NCBI GenBank assembly: GCA_014773175.1
Contig: VXCM01000717.1
Coordinates: 62,001 to 126,000 of the forward strand
Length of the DNA: 64,000 bases
Reading direction: 5' to 3'
DNA from: Lucifuga dentata
Lineage: Eukaryota; Chordata; Actinopteri; Ophidiiformes; Bythitidae
Part shown: positions 11,823 through 23,042 of the stretch, in pieces
How the letters are laid out: the number at the start of each line of letters is the position of its first letter
Position numbering within the stretch: position 1 is the first letter of the stretch
Translations under genes and position numbers: made by a program
Notes under the pieces: model-generated
What the model saw: only the letters and a program-made list of their open reading frames with translations
Databases searched by the model: none
What the model was told of the DNA's origin: nothing

Positions 11823-12667
11823 AGGCCTATCTGTTGAAGATCGGTATGAGAATACGTTGTGCTCACTCATTGGCTCGGTAGGATGTTGCAACCCCAGCAC
11901 CTAACTGGTCCTTATCTCCCCAAAGCAGACTGCACAATTTGATATGCATCTGTCATATATGTCGGAAAGAAAGGACACCACAGTAAGAGCAAGATGAGTC
12001 AAAAAAAAAACCAAAACAAAACAAAAAAAAAAGCAGCAACATTAACTCACTCATTCTCTGCATGAGCGCGATCATCTCGTCCATATTGAACCTCCAGTTC
12101 AGAAGAAGCTTAACGCAAACACGCTCAGACTGGTATCGCTATCGATGAACACTTTTAACATTTTGAGCATGTGTGCACATGTAGGTCTGAGCAGACGCAA
12201 TAAATGTATTTTATGTCTAAGTACGCCCAATCAGGTGAATGTGCATACATGCCTCTGCAGGTGTACGTCTGCAGTCATGCAGTCCTCTAAGAAAACATGA
12301 AACCAAGAGCAGATTGTCATCATTCCTTCATGGCTATCACCATGACGACAGATAAGGCCCTGTCCTCTTGTCATCATAGCAGCGTTGCATCAGTTCCATC
12401 AGTTGCTGTGGCTAGCTGAGCCTCTTAGTGTGTGGGTACGAGTTCTCTCCCTGCTCTTATCAGACCAGATAGCCCTCAGATAGAGAGTGAGACCTTTACC
12501 ACCAAGCCGCTCACAGCAGCAAAGGTTTCAGAGAATACAGAGAGCATTGTGACTAAAGATGGCGAGAGGGCTTGAGTGTCAAACACATCTCCTCCTGTTC
12601 TTTATACTGTCTGCAACACACACACACAGCTGCATCAAGACACGTATACCGGTGAGATGGATGCAGT

Positions 12668-13604
12668 AAGGTTGATAACGATGGTTTTGCACGTTTGAGC
12701 CGAACATATACAACTTGCATAATGTTACATGACTGACAACCATTTTCCAAAACTGGTTTCAATTCATTCCAGAAAAAAGCAACACAGAGAGACTTTAAAT
12801 GTGCTTGAGATAAGTAATCTATCACATTGAACACAACATCTATTACCGTATATACTCGAGTATAAACCGAGTTTTTTTTGTTTTTTTTTTTTAACCNTTT
12901 TTTTTTTTTTTTTTTTTAACCAAATTTCACAATGCAAATCGGGGGTCTGCTTATACACGAGTAATCCAAATCAGATCCCAGAGGATGAAATTTCCAGGGG
13001 TAGAAATACTACCCATTACCACTACCCATGGAAAATAGTTTAAATCATAGAATGATGTATTTCCTGACTAAACATCTTATTCAGCACATTTTGCGGCAGC
13101 CAGTAAACTGTGATCCGTCTGTTATGGTAATCAGCTGCTGAAATCATCAATATTATGTTTACTGGTACGTGGATTATTTTCAGAAAATCAGAGGAATACT
13201 ATGACAATACTGAGAAAAACAGGAAATTTGCTAAACAAATAAATTGATGGAACAACATCAGGAGGTTGGCTTATAGTCGGGCTTATAGTCCAGTACAGTC
13301 TATACAGTAAATAGTTTTTGCCAAAGTAACTTTACTTTACCGGTCCAACACGGAGCTGCAGGTAAGAAAATGTATGTCTCCATCAGGGAATGCAGTCCCA
13401 GAAGAAGACGGCTTTTTACCAAGAAGTTAAAAATGACTGTCTCCTCTACATTCTGACATAAGTCAATGTTAGCAGGCAAAACATTGAATTTTAAAGAAAA
13501 TAATACAATTTTGTGTTTTGGAAAATGGTTGTCAGGACTGTAATGTGCATACAGTAGTGTTTATTGGGCTCAAAGATGCATAATTCGTCGGTATGGTCCT
13601 TTAA
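12668..13604 (+). mobile_element. TTAA-flanked MITE family, copy A (split by a nested element)
   Basis: The left part (12668-12843) has the family terminus (GGTTTTGCACGTTTGAGCC, then ACATGACTGACAACCATTTTCC) and core (GGTTTCAATTCATTCCAG, TGCTTGAGATAAGTAATC). The right part (13310-13604) has the remaining core (GTATGTCTCCATCAGGGAA, GAAGAAGACGGCTTTTTACC, AGCAGGCAAAACATTGAATTT) and the inverted terminus ending GGTATGGTCCTTTAA. The break is filled by the element at 12844-13309. Confidence 0.85.
12844..13309. mobile_element. 'CGTATATACTC' inverted-repeat DNA element, copy 1, nested in MITE copy A
   Basis: Starts ACCGTATATACTCGAGTATAAACCGAG and ends ...GGCTTATAGTCGGGC...CTATACAGTA. It shares long stretches with the larger copy at 30477-31340, including CATTTTGCGGCAGCCAGTAA and ACGTGGATTATTTTCAGAAAA. 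A T-run plus AACC is duplicated around N 12897. No protein remains; superfamily not assigned. Confidence 0.75.
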
Positions 13605-14689
13605 ATGAACCAAAGGCAATGTAGGCGGGTATGATCGCTCCTCTCTCTCTCTGGTTGAGTTGAGTCCCATCTCTGTGCTACATTAATGGCCCTGATTGAC
13701 TTTTATCCTGCCATCCACCATTAATTGTCATCTCTCACACACAATGTAGACATACACACACACAGACACACGCACATGCTCACACACAAAACATCTAATC
13801 CAGCTAATCCACCCTGCCAGTTAAACAACCAATGGTATGGTAACATGGTTAATCACCCATGTAAAAATAATGACAAGACCAAATTGACTGATAGAATTAT
13901 TCCATTTACCCGTCTGATTAAAACATTTCACTATTGCTATGGTTCACTGGAGATCATCTAAAAAAAAGAAAAAGAAAACAACGCATGAAAATTAATTAAA
14001 AGCCACAATGTAAACGGCTTCATTCAATTATTGGTGCAAATAGCAACCTCTATAGTATGATAACTGGCATGTACAGACGTCAAATTCATTTAGAAGGAAA
14101 ATGGGGAATCATGGAACCACTTTGGAAGTCTTTAAAAGGGCACGAAAGAGTTCTTGAAACAGGAGACACTTTCCCCAAACAAGGGAAGCACTCTCCTGAA
14201 AGGGAAGAATGAGGATTTTTACGACACCCATTTCAGACGACAGAAATGGTCACTGGACACGAGTTAATTTGACCTTGGGTCACTTCCCAACAGCCCTTGC
14301 TCCTGCAGTGACATCATAGGCTGTATGGGTCAAAGTGAAGTGTGCTGAGACAGAAGGTTGCAGACTGAACTTGGAATGGACAGGCAGGGAAAGGCAGAGT
14401 GAGACAAAGGAAAAGTGTGGTGACTGAGAGAGGGCTCTCTGATTCGTTTCCTTGGCAGGATGTCAAAACTGTGCGGAATGCAGTTGAGAGGGGAAAGAGA
14501 AGTGATCAAGAGCTCAAGAACGAAAAGGGGAAAAAAACAGACGACAGGCGATGGGAGAGAGGTCTGTGGAATCAGCCAGGATGGCAGGGCCTTTCACTGA
14601 TTCATTTCCCCTTTCCCACCATATTTTCATTCTCTCTCCCCACTCTCTTTCTTTCTCCACTCTTTCTATAATTACACAACCATGATCAT
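13605..14689. other. Intergenic DNA
   Basis: CA-rich microsatellite traces near 13735-13790; otherwise unique. The section at about 14390-14670 is GA-rich, then CT-rich. No exon recognised. Confidence 0.55.
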
Positions 14690-15262
14690 GTTTGAGAAAA
14701 AAACACAGCCTGATAAAAGGAATAAAACAAAGTAAAAACTCTGACAGCGCATACCTCTGCCAAGGCCAACAAAATCTCCAATAACCACCCCAAAAACCAA
14801 AAACCTCAGCAAAGTAATCCCCTGAAAATTAACCATATTAATATCAAACATTCTAACGACTTTCCACATTTCATGCCAGCAAATCAAATTTTCATTGTCA
14901 AAATCCTAACAAACAAATAAATTATGCTTCTGAACAGTGTCAGAATATGAACTGAATCACTACCAACATAGGCAGATCTTCTTTCTGTTAAAAAAAAAAA
15001 AAAAANTTAAAAAAAAAAAAAAAGAATAAAGAGCCACCATGCTAAATTTCATCAGAATTTATTTTATAGGCTAAAAAAATCTTGGATCCAGAATATGATC
15101 TGGATCACCTCCAAAATGTAATCGATAATTCTTCCTCTCAACATTATTTATGTGTCCCTCAAATCTAATCCAAATCCATTTATAGCTTTTCAAGATATTC
15201 TGCTGACAAACAGATAAACAAACAAGAAAACAAACAAATGCTAGTAATCACATAGCCTCCTT
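14690..15262 (+). mobile_element. Non-LTR retroposon 3' fragment (RTE-like or derived SINE)
   Basis: The 3' part reads CTAAATTTCATCAGAATT..., ...TTTTCAAGATATTCTGCTGACAAACA..., then (AAAC)n-like units and CCTCCTTGGCGGATGTAAT. In fish genomes the phrase 'gatattctgctgacaaacaaac...cctccttggcggaggtaa' marks the 3' end of an abundant non-LTR repeat. The clade assignment is from memory and uncertain; the 5' boundary is approximate. An N at 15006 sits in a poly-A run. Confidence 0.55.
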
Positions 15263-15991
15263 GGCGGATGTAATGAGTTTTCCATCTATATGTAAACTCA
15301 ACTTTCTGTTCGCCCAAAGTCAACAGAAGTCAGTAAAAGCTACAATTAAATTAGATGTCACACACACTCATGCACCAACGCAGATGGGTGTCTATGTACA
15401 TGCACACACTCACACAGACTACAGCCCAGTATACACTGATTTTGCAATTTTGGGCTAACGAAAGATGACCCACGTGATATTATCATGGTTATATCTTTGG
15501 TCGTGGCTCCAAAACGGCGGTCCTACGTCGCACTGTGAGAGAGGTACAAAGAGAGCCGTTATAACGGTCTTACGAACAAAGATAGCCTGCGATCAAAGTC
15601 TGACAGTGTCAGAAATTTAAGACGCTGCTACGACCTGTCTGCTGACCAACCAATAGGAATGCAGCATGAAATGACACGCAGGTCAAAGTGCCACTTACGA
15701 ATAAAGTTTGGAGGACAAAACAACCCAAACTGAAGAGATGGAAGCAAAATGTGTGAAACAGATTACGTGGGACTGTAACAAAGAAGACACTCTCCTCCTC
15801 CTCCTCTTCTTCTTTGGAGTTTTTTTTTGATACACAGAAGACAAAGATAGCTTCTTGTTGAGCTTCATTACTTTCCACAACAGCGACACAGATGGACGAG
15901 GCGCGCAAATGCACTATTTTCTTTCGACCTGCATCGTAGAGTCAACGTACAGTCTACACACATAAAACTCAACGTCTTACCCAAGTTTATT
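15263..15991. other. Intergenic DNA
   Basis: Unique sequence, CA-rich around 15360-15415 and CTT-rich around 15790-15820. The minus-strand open frame at 15609-15914 is low-complexity-driven and not recognised. Confidence 0.55.
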
Positions 15992-16544
15992 AGGCTGGAT
16001 TTACACTACAAGTTTTGATGCCCAATTCCGATTTTCTACCTATATCCGTTTTTTATTTTTGTTTTTTTGTTCAGCATATTTACATTTTCTTTTTTAAGCG
16101 GCTCCTATCTGATACCTGTATTTACACGGTTTTTACCTGTAGCAGCAGGATGCAGCTGTGCATGCGCACATTTCTGAGACGGATGTAAACGTAACGCTTC
16201 AGTGGAGAGAGAACAGTTTAAACATATAATCAGCGGATTAAAACTTTAACATGCAGGGAGAAACATCTGATATGTTGTGTGAGTGTTTATCTCTCCTAAC
16301 GGGACACGTATTTTCCCAACAGTTTCCGATCACAGGGGAGAAGCGGTGGAGTATTGCTGTAACGGCAACTGTCACACTAACACATCTATTTGACATAAAC
16401 ACATATCAGTGTGTCTGTATACGTAGTATGTCCTCCATTTCTGTTTACAGAGAGCATCATTGTATTGATCACTTACATCATATGCAGATAAGACAGAACA
16501 TGACATCGGATCAGAATGAGAAGGAAATTCCGATCTGTGTATTT

Positions 16545-17172
16545 ATGCTGTGTTTGACAGACCTCTGAAGTCAAAGTTTTCCCAGTTGGAAGCTCCAACT
16601 TCCAACCTCAAACCGTTCCAGCCAAATGTAATCAAAAAAGCATGAACACCAATAAATACTGTAAAATTAATTAAACATCGTAATAAATACTAACTAAAGT
16701 AAAGTTAGACTACAGGACTGTTTGGTTGTGTTGTTTTACAATGATATTAATCACAGTGGGTATTAAACTTTGTGCAGAGAAGTAATATTATGAAATTATT
16801 TACACTTACCTATCAATGGCAAACAGGTATTATACAAAATAGATAGTTAACTTGGCGATATATTTTGACCTTTTTCTTTCAATGTCACGCAAGAAAAAAT
16901 ACTTTGTCTTTGACCTGATCATTTCCATTTGCAAAGCTTGCTTCCACGGCACTGCCATGTTGAGTGACGTCATACTCGGTAAGTGGGGGTAGATAATTTT
17001 GTCTGAGTTTCCCAGCCGGAGCTCTGACTTCAAGTGCCGTCCCAACGCATTTTTCCAAGTAAGAAGTCGGAAAAATCTGAGTTCCGAGGTCTGTCGAATG
17101 CAGCATTANAACGCATTTTTCCAAGTAAGAAGTCGGAAAAATCTGAGTTCCGAGGTCTGTCGAATGCAGCAT
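16545..17172. mobile_element. Nested inverted-repeat element inside the 15992-17372 transposon
   Basis: The left terminus ATGCTGTGTTTGACAGACCTC is mirrored at the right by GAGGTCTGTCGAATGCAGCAT. Similarity continues inward (CTGAAGTCAAAGTTTTCCCAG against the inverse of the GGAAAAATCTGAGTTCC region). Position wholly within the outer element's ends indicates a younger insertion. Confidence 0.65.
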
Positions 17173-17174
17173 TA
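17044..17174. repeat. 65-base duplication around N 17109 (assembly artefact)
   Basis: Bases 17044-17108 equal 17110-17174. Confidence 0.88.
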
Positions 17175-17372
17175 GATAGCAATTGCACTGGCGGATATCC
17201 GATACGTATCCAATTTATTTCCATATATTGAAGTGGCCCAAATTGGATCTGAGCATATCCGATTTCATGTGGCTTTTTACCATTTACATCTTCAGGAAAC
17301 GTATGCATACGTGTCGCATGTGCGCAAAAAATCAGAATCAGGTCACATGTGGTGGTAGTGTAAATCCAGCCT

Positions 17373-19634
17373 CAGACTCATGTCACACAATGTGGCTAGC
17401 AGTGAACTTATAAGATGTGTGTGATCTTGCGGTGTGTAGCAGCCTTTATGGGCTAAAGGGCAACGGTCTGCCTCTGTCAGTCACATTTCACAGTGGCCTA
17501 TCATGGCCCGGCATGCCAGGCCTGTGGCCAACCACTACTATATGCTCTGTGTAAACACTACCACCTCAGCTACATAAAGTCTCACACACACGCACGCACA
17601 CACACACACCAGTCGCACATGCACACCATGTGATTAATGGAGTGTGAGCATTAGATATGACAGCATTACTAAGCCTCTATGATAAAGACACACACACACA
17701 GCCGCTCTTTCCCTCCACCTCTCTCCCTTTCGTTGTCCAAATCTGTCCAATGACTTTCGACTCTTGTCAAGCCAGCGGGGCGTNCCTCTCTCCCTTTCGT
17801 TGTCCAAATCTGTCCAATGACTTTCGACTCTTGTCAAGCCAGCGGGGCGTTTTGCTGAGAAACACCACCTTGGCGTAATGTTTCGTTTTTTAATTTGATA
17901 GTGATGAAATGCTCGGCGTCAGTAATGTATTTTTAATACCTCCATTATACATTACAGGTCTATACTGAATACAGGCAACGTGTCCAAGTTTCTAGGACAC
18001 ACAGTATCAGAGGACAGTGAGAATATTACCAAGTCCAAATCTGTGTCCGAGGTGCTCAGTGTCTATTTCACAGTCATTACATTTTTAATGGGTGCAAATG
18101 TTAAGGTCACATCGAATCAGTCTGCTCTGTGCGCTGACAGATGGACTAAGTGTCTCTGGTGTGTTGGTTGTCCCAAAGATCCATGTTTTCTCAATGCTCA
18201 GTCAGGTCATGAGCCATTTACGCAGTTATTCAACAGTGTGAATGTAGTTTGGCTTCATTATGTGCCCATCATGTGACTGCAGTCAGCCTGAGTGCCCTTC
18301 CATGGCTCCACGACTCCTCTTCCCTCCTCTGCATCTTCTTGTGCCCGTCTCTCACCCCCCTCCCCCCAACCTTCTACTGGCGCCTGCACGGTTAGTTAGG
18401 GATTGCCACGGGACATCAAGTGACAAACAAGCAAACGCACACACACACAAACAGCAACGAACGCACACACTCACACAAGCAGATATACAAGTATGTAAAC
18501 TACAAGCACCAACATATTCATTTGTCATTCTCCCTTCCATCGACTCCCTTCATGTGGGCTAACATGAATGAGCAATACAAGATTCCAACAAAAGAAGCCA
18601 TTATATTAGCAGCACCCAGACTGTGCGTCCATGTGTGTGTGCCCCAGCAGCAGCCAGGCACATCTTGAGGCAAAATGTTATCACTTACTTAGTTACAGCC
18701 TCCAAAAACACTGTGTCAAATCCTGGGGTTGTTAGTTATCTTTTTATGTGACAATATATTTATTTAAACTAGTTATAAATCAGCATCTTTCTAAAATATT
18801 CTTATGGTTTGATCTTGATGTCTCCACTGCCATTAATATTTCCAAGAAAGAGACAGTTCAGGCTTTCAAAGTCTTTAAATTATTTGGGAGGAATCTCCAT
18901 TGTGTGACATATGGATGTTGGAACAACAGGAAATATTAATAACTTCAAAAGAAGACATTATGGGGATAACACCATCCTGGTTACAATATTCATAGCTTGA
19001 TCTCCCTACCTACAGTATCCACCCCAGCCTCTGCTCCCTTCAAATATCCCTTTCCTTTCCCTCCTTGTCTGGCAGACCTCCAAAGTCTGAAACTCGAGAC
19101 AGCGCTCATTCTGCCCTTTCTACAAAATTTAGGAAGCTATTAGCAACATCAAATCATTACTTCAGGAAAAAAGAGAGAGAGCGGTACGTGGGGGTGGAGA
19201 AACGACGAAAGAGAGAAAAAGAACAAGAGAAAACAGAGTCAGAGAGAGATCAGATTTCTGCTCTTTTCAGTCACTCCATTACAATAATGTGCAGGGACCC
19301 ATTTTACTCATACATAATAGCACGATAACCATAATAAACATTACAGTAAACTAAATAATGGATTAGGAGGGTCACTCCATTGCACAGAACATAAACACTT
19401 CATATATGGTAAGTCTCACAAGCTTAAAACCATCCATACGTTTTTTGTTTTTTTTTTAAATCACAATGTTAGTAATGTTGTTCATCTACAAGACAATATA
19501 AAGTGTTGGGAAACAGTAAATTACATGGAATAAACAATACTTTCAAGTTATTATTACTACACGATGGCCACACAAATATCAGAAGTAAAAAGATTTGTTT
19601 TTTAAAAGCATTCTGCCACAGCCACTTGTTAGAT
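17373..19634. other. Intergenic DNA
   Basis: CA microsatellite traces at about 17585-17610 and 18435-18480; otherwise unique. The open frame at 17980-18276 matches nothing I know and has no supporting splice signals. Confidence 0.55.
17718..17850. repeat. 66-base duplication around N 17784 (assembly artefact)
   Basis: Bases 17718-17783 equal 17785-17850. Confidence 0.88.
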
Positions 19635-20217
19635 TTAAATGAGCATATCAGTGATTTTGCATGTTTGAGCCCAATATATAAAACCTGCAATATATACAAC
19701 ATTATGTTACTGACAACCATTTCCCAAAACATTCTACTGGAGCAGTAAGGTTTAGAATTGTTTTTCCTACCTTCCAGGCTACCATTGATTTCAGTTCACT
19801 CCAGTATGCTATTAAAACCAACTTGTAGAGATTTCAAACATGCTTGAGATAAGAGAACATGCCTCTAAAAATTTTTTTTATGTTACTTAATTTAACTGAT
19901 CTAACACCGAGCTACACAGAATAAAATGTATATGTCTCCGCCAGGGAACACAGTCCCAGCAGAAAGGTGCATTTACTGAGAAATTTAAACATCCATGCTT
20001 TCTACACTCAAGTGTTCATGTCAGGAGGTGAAATATTGAATTTTAAGGTGGGTGTATTTCCTGAATATTTTTTGAAAGATTAGGGGATTTGGCAAAATAA
20101 CAGGAAAAGTACAATGCTTTGGAAAATAGTTGTCAGTAATGTATGAACGTTGCATATACTGGGCTCAAACGTGCCAAAAAAAAAAAAAAAAAAAAAAGCA
20201 ATGGTATGGCCCTTTAA
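19635..20217 (+). mobile_element. TTAA MITE family, copy B (near full length)
   Basis: Left end TTAAATGAGCATATCAGTGA with ATTTTGCATGTTTGAGCCC; right end ...TATACTGGGCTCAAACGTGCC, a poly-A run of about 23, then ATGGTATGGCCCTTTAA. The whole core is present in plus orientation, including CCTACCTTCCAGGCTACC and GGTGGGTGTATTTCCTGAA. TTAA occurs at both outer edges. Confidence 0.88.
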
Positions 20218-20992
20218 TATAAAAACAACCGATTCCTCGTCTTTCCAATATTTCTGCTCAGCCTAAATCTCTTTCTCTTTTTTTCACTTGTTTCTGCTCT
20301 GTCACCCCAACACTAATCCAGTTCAAATGTAAACAGGCTTAGGTCTTCATTCCTCACTTAAACCATATCAAATGTATCAAAGCAGAGGCTCAGTGGTGTC
20401 CCTGGCTACAGAGGGGTCAGACCAGGGCCACACAGGGCCACACACTTGACTCAATTAGCCTGAGAGCCAGTTAGTCTGTCTGACCAACACCGTGTGTGTT
20501 TCTATCTGTGTGTGTGTGGCAGACAGAAAGAGCGTGTGTGCATGTGCACGTCCGTGGCTCCATATGTGTACATAGTGTAATACATGGGTGTGTAATCATA
20601 TGTGTGTGTCTGAATGTAAATGGTGCTGTGTACTAGGTTAATAGGTCAGTTCACGGTTATAAGGGGCATGAGTTTGTGTGTATAATCGAGTGTGTATGTG
20701 AGTCTAACAGAGACAGAAAGTCTCAAAGCCCCATCAGGCGAAAGGGAAAATATGTGAAAGGTTGTCTGCAGGCTAAGGACAATAATGCAGTCTGTGTCTG
20801 CAGCAACATCGTTTCTTTGGTAAGTCAAACGTCCTGGAGGAGTCTTCAATGGCCTTCAGAGTGTATCGCCTGTTGCTAGGAAACCTAAAAAGCTTCTAAA
20901 ATATAGAATACAATCATCTCTCAGATGACACAAATGTCCAGTTTACAAAGCTAAACTTTTTTAATCCACCAACTAAAACAAAGCAAGCACAT
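20218..20992. other. Intergenic DNA, GT-rich
   Basis: Scattered short GT/TG runs at about 20490-20700. No coding or RNA feature. Confidence 0.6.
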
Positions 20993-21153
20993 TATAAAGA
21001 ACCATACCGGTGATTTTGCACGTTTCAGCCCAATATATACAACCTGCACACACATTCTAATATTTTCTGATATTAGAATTGTTTTTCCTACCTTCCAGAC
21101 TGCCATTGGTTTCAGGTCATTCCAGTACAGTATTATATAAACTTGTAAAGACT
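20993..21153 (+). mobile_element. TTAA MITE family, copy C (5' third only)
   Basis: AAAGAACCATACCGGTGATTTTGC..., then CCTACCTTCCAGACTGCCATT and CATTCCAGTA, ending abruptly where copy D begins at TTAA. The outer sequence resumes nowhere downstream, so the rest is lost. Confidence 0.8.
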
Positions 21154-21638
21154 TAAAGGGCCATACCATCCATTTTGCATGTTTGAGCCTAATATATTCA
21201 ATTTTCATACATGTAACATTACTGACAATCATTTCCCAAAGCATACTACTGGAACGGTGAATTAAAAATGTTTTTCCAACCTTCCAGACCGCCATTGGTT
21301 TCAGTTCATTCTGGTATGCTACAAGTTAAAATAAACTTGTTGGAACTTGGAACGTTCTTGGGATAGGTAATCCATTATCGTGAACAAGATGTGTATGCAG
21401 GTTTTTTTTTTTTTTTTGAAGTTACATAATTTTAGCATTTAAGTGCAATAAAAAGTGCAGAGTATATCTCCACTGGGGAATATAATCCCAAAAGAAGGTC
21501 TGCATTTATCAAAAAAATTAAACAACCGTGACTTCATAAGGCTGCATAACTATTAGCAGGCGAAACATCAATTTTTAAGGTGGGTGTATCGCTTGAATAT
21601 TTGAATTTGAAAGATTAAGAGATTTTGCAAAATATCTG
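21154..21638 (+). mobile_element. TTAA MITE family, copy D (3' truncated), abutting copy C
   Basis: Begins TTAAAGGGCCATACCATCC and follows the core through TTCTGGTATGCTA, GGGATAGGTAATCCATTATC and GGTGGGTGTATCGCTTGAA. The right inverted terminus is missing. Its variants (CATCCATTTTGC, CTAATATATTCAATTTTCAT) group it with copies I and J. Confidence 0.82.
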
Positions 21639-22484
21639 AATTCTCACATGAAACGGTTTTCTCTAAATCACATCCTTTGACCTGCCCTTTGACCTTCCAT
21701 AAATGTGTCAGCGTATCCATGCCTGATATGCATGTGGGAATCAACCACAACCAAAGCTCTCAGTATTTAACTATCTTGTTATATTAGTGAACATGGGGAG
21801 GAGATAGAAGCTCCCAAGAGACGTTAATTACTAATCAGGTTTCTTGTCGAGTTCCAATCTCATCAGATATAACTACTGTACCTTATTTTTTATTCGCAAG
21901 CATGCAGTCAAACAAGCAGAAAAAGCAAAGTTCAGCTCCAATCACACCCAGACTTGGCAAACTAGCAAACTGCATAAATATTTAAAATGTCCTATTTCTC
22001 ACTGCATCATCACCAGAGTGATTTCTGTCCAATCAAGCAATCAGGATCATTGCAGTAAACATATTTAGCGGCCCCTGGAGGTCCCACAGGGGCCCTCCAC
22101 AATAAGGGATCCTCCTCCCAATCTCGATCCCAAGCCCATCACTCTTCCTCAGGCACTCAACTGTCAATCTGACCCTGATCTGGGAACCCGGTTTTATCTG
22201 ATCCTCCAGGGCTCCCCAGGGGGTGGTGGGGTGGTGATGTTGGGGCATCCCAGCCAAGCAAAGCCAAGCCAAGCCNCTCCCCAGGGGGTGGTGGGGTGGT
22301 GATGTTGGGGCATCCCAGCCAAGCAAAGCCAAGCCAAGCCAAGCCAAGCCATGACTACAAACATCCCCATTACCATCCCCGCAAACTTTCATCCAGGGAA
22401 GTACAATAATCAACACCCTAACTTTGAGCTTTTTAAAGAACGTCTATTTTACTAGATGGTATTAAATTATAATTTAATTATAAT
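21639..22484. other. Intergenic DNA with an AAGCC-rich tract
   Basis: Unique sequence up to 22040, then a GC-rich part (22060-22350) with short AAGCC repeats duplicated by an assembly join. The minus-strand open frames here owe their length to that duplication. Confidence 0.55.
22212..22340. repeat. 64-base duplication around N 22276 (assembly artefact)
   Basis: Bases 22212-22275 equal 22277-22340; the unit ends in AAGCC repeats. Confidence 0.88.
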
Positions 22485-23042
22485 ATTATAATTTTGCATG
22501 TTTAAGATCAGTAATAACTACCCATATATACATTACTGACAACTCTTCCAAAACATAAAACCATATTTCAGTTGCCTTGTTATTTTTGCCAAATCCCCTA
22601 ATTTTTCAAAAATCAAATGTTCAGGTGATACATCCACCTGAAAATTCAGTGTTTATAACATGTACGTCCAACTGTAGCAGGGACAGTTATTTTTAATTTC
22701 TTGGTAAAAGCCGTCTTCTCCTGGGACTATATTTCCTGGCAGAGAAATACATTTTCTTCTGTGCAGCTTTGTCTTTGGACAGTTAAATAAAGTTATTTTG
22801 ACAAATAATTTAATAGAGATCATGTTCACTGTGGTAAGTTATTTATCTCAAGCATGTTTCAGTTGATTTTAATAGCATACTGCAATGAACTGAAACTAAT
22901 GGCAGTCTATATGGTAGGAAAAACAATTCTATTATTTATCGCTCCAGTAATATGTTTTGGGAAATGGTTGAAAGTAATTATGGTGTACACAGGTTGTATA
23001 TATTGGGCTCAAACATGCAAAATCACCAAGATGGTCCTTTAA
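22485..23042 (-). mobile_element. TTAA MITE family, copy E (reverse orientation)
   Basis: The reverse complement follows the family core: GCCGTCTTCTCCTGGGACTATA, CAAGCATGTTTCAGTTGATT, CTGCAATGAACTGAAACTAATGG, then TATTGGGCTCAAACATGCAAAATCACC and a GGTCCTTTAA edge. The left terminus is decayed into AT-rich sequence. Confidence 0.85.

Larger units (their letters stand above)
9745..12667. other. Intergenic DNA with microsatellites
   Basis: No supported gene. A C/G-richer stretch at 10300-10880 contains open frames on both strands, but they overlap in several frames at once and match no family. Low-complexity tracts are listed separately. The section at about 11850-12540 is unique and featureless. 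Confidence 0.55.
15992..17372. mobile_element. DNA transposon with 18-base perfect terminal inverted repeats
   Basis: The left end AGGCTGGATTTACACTAC (15992-16009) is the exact reverse complement of the right end (17355-17372). No matching target duplication is obvious. The internal sequence has no transposase I can recognise, and a second inverted-repeat element lies inside it. Superfamily unassigned. Length is inflated by an assembly duplication at 17044-17174. Confidence 0.75.

Noticed and set aside
22033..22416. Minus-strand 127-residue frame with repeated segments
   Set aside because: The repeat is the assembly duplication at N 22276; the remainder matches no family.
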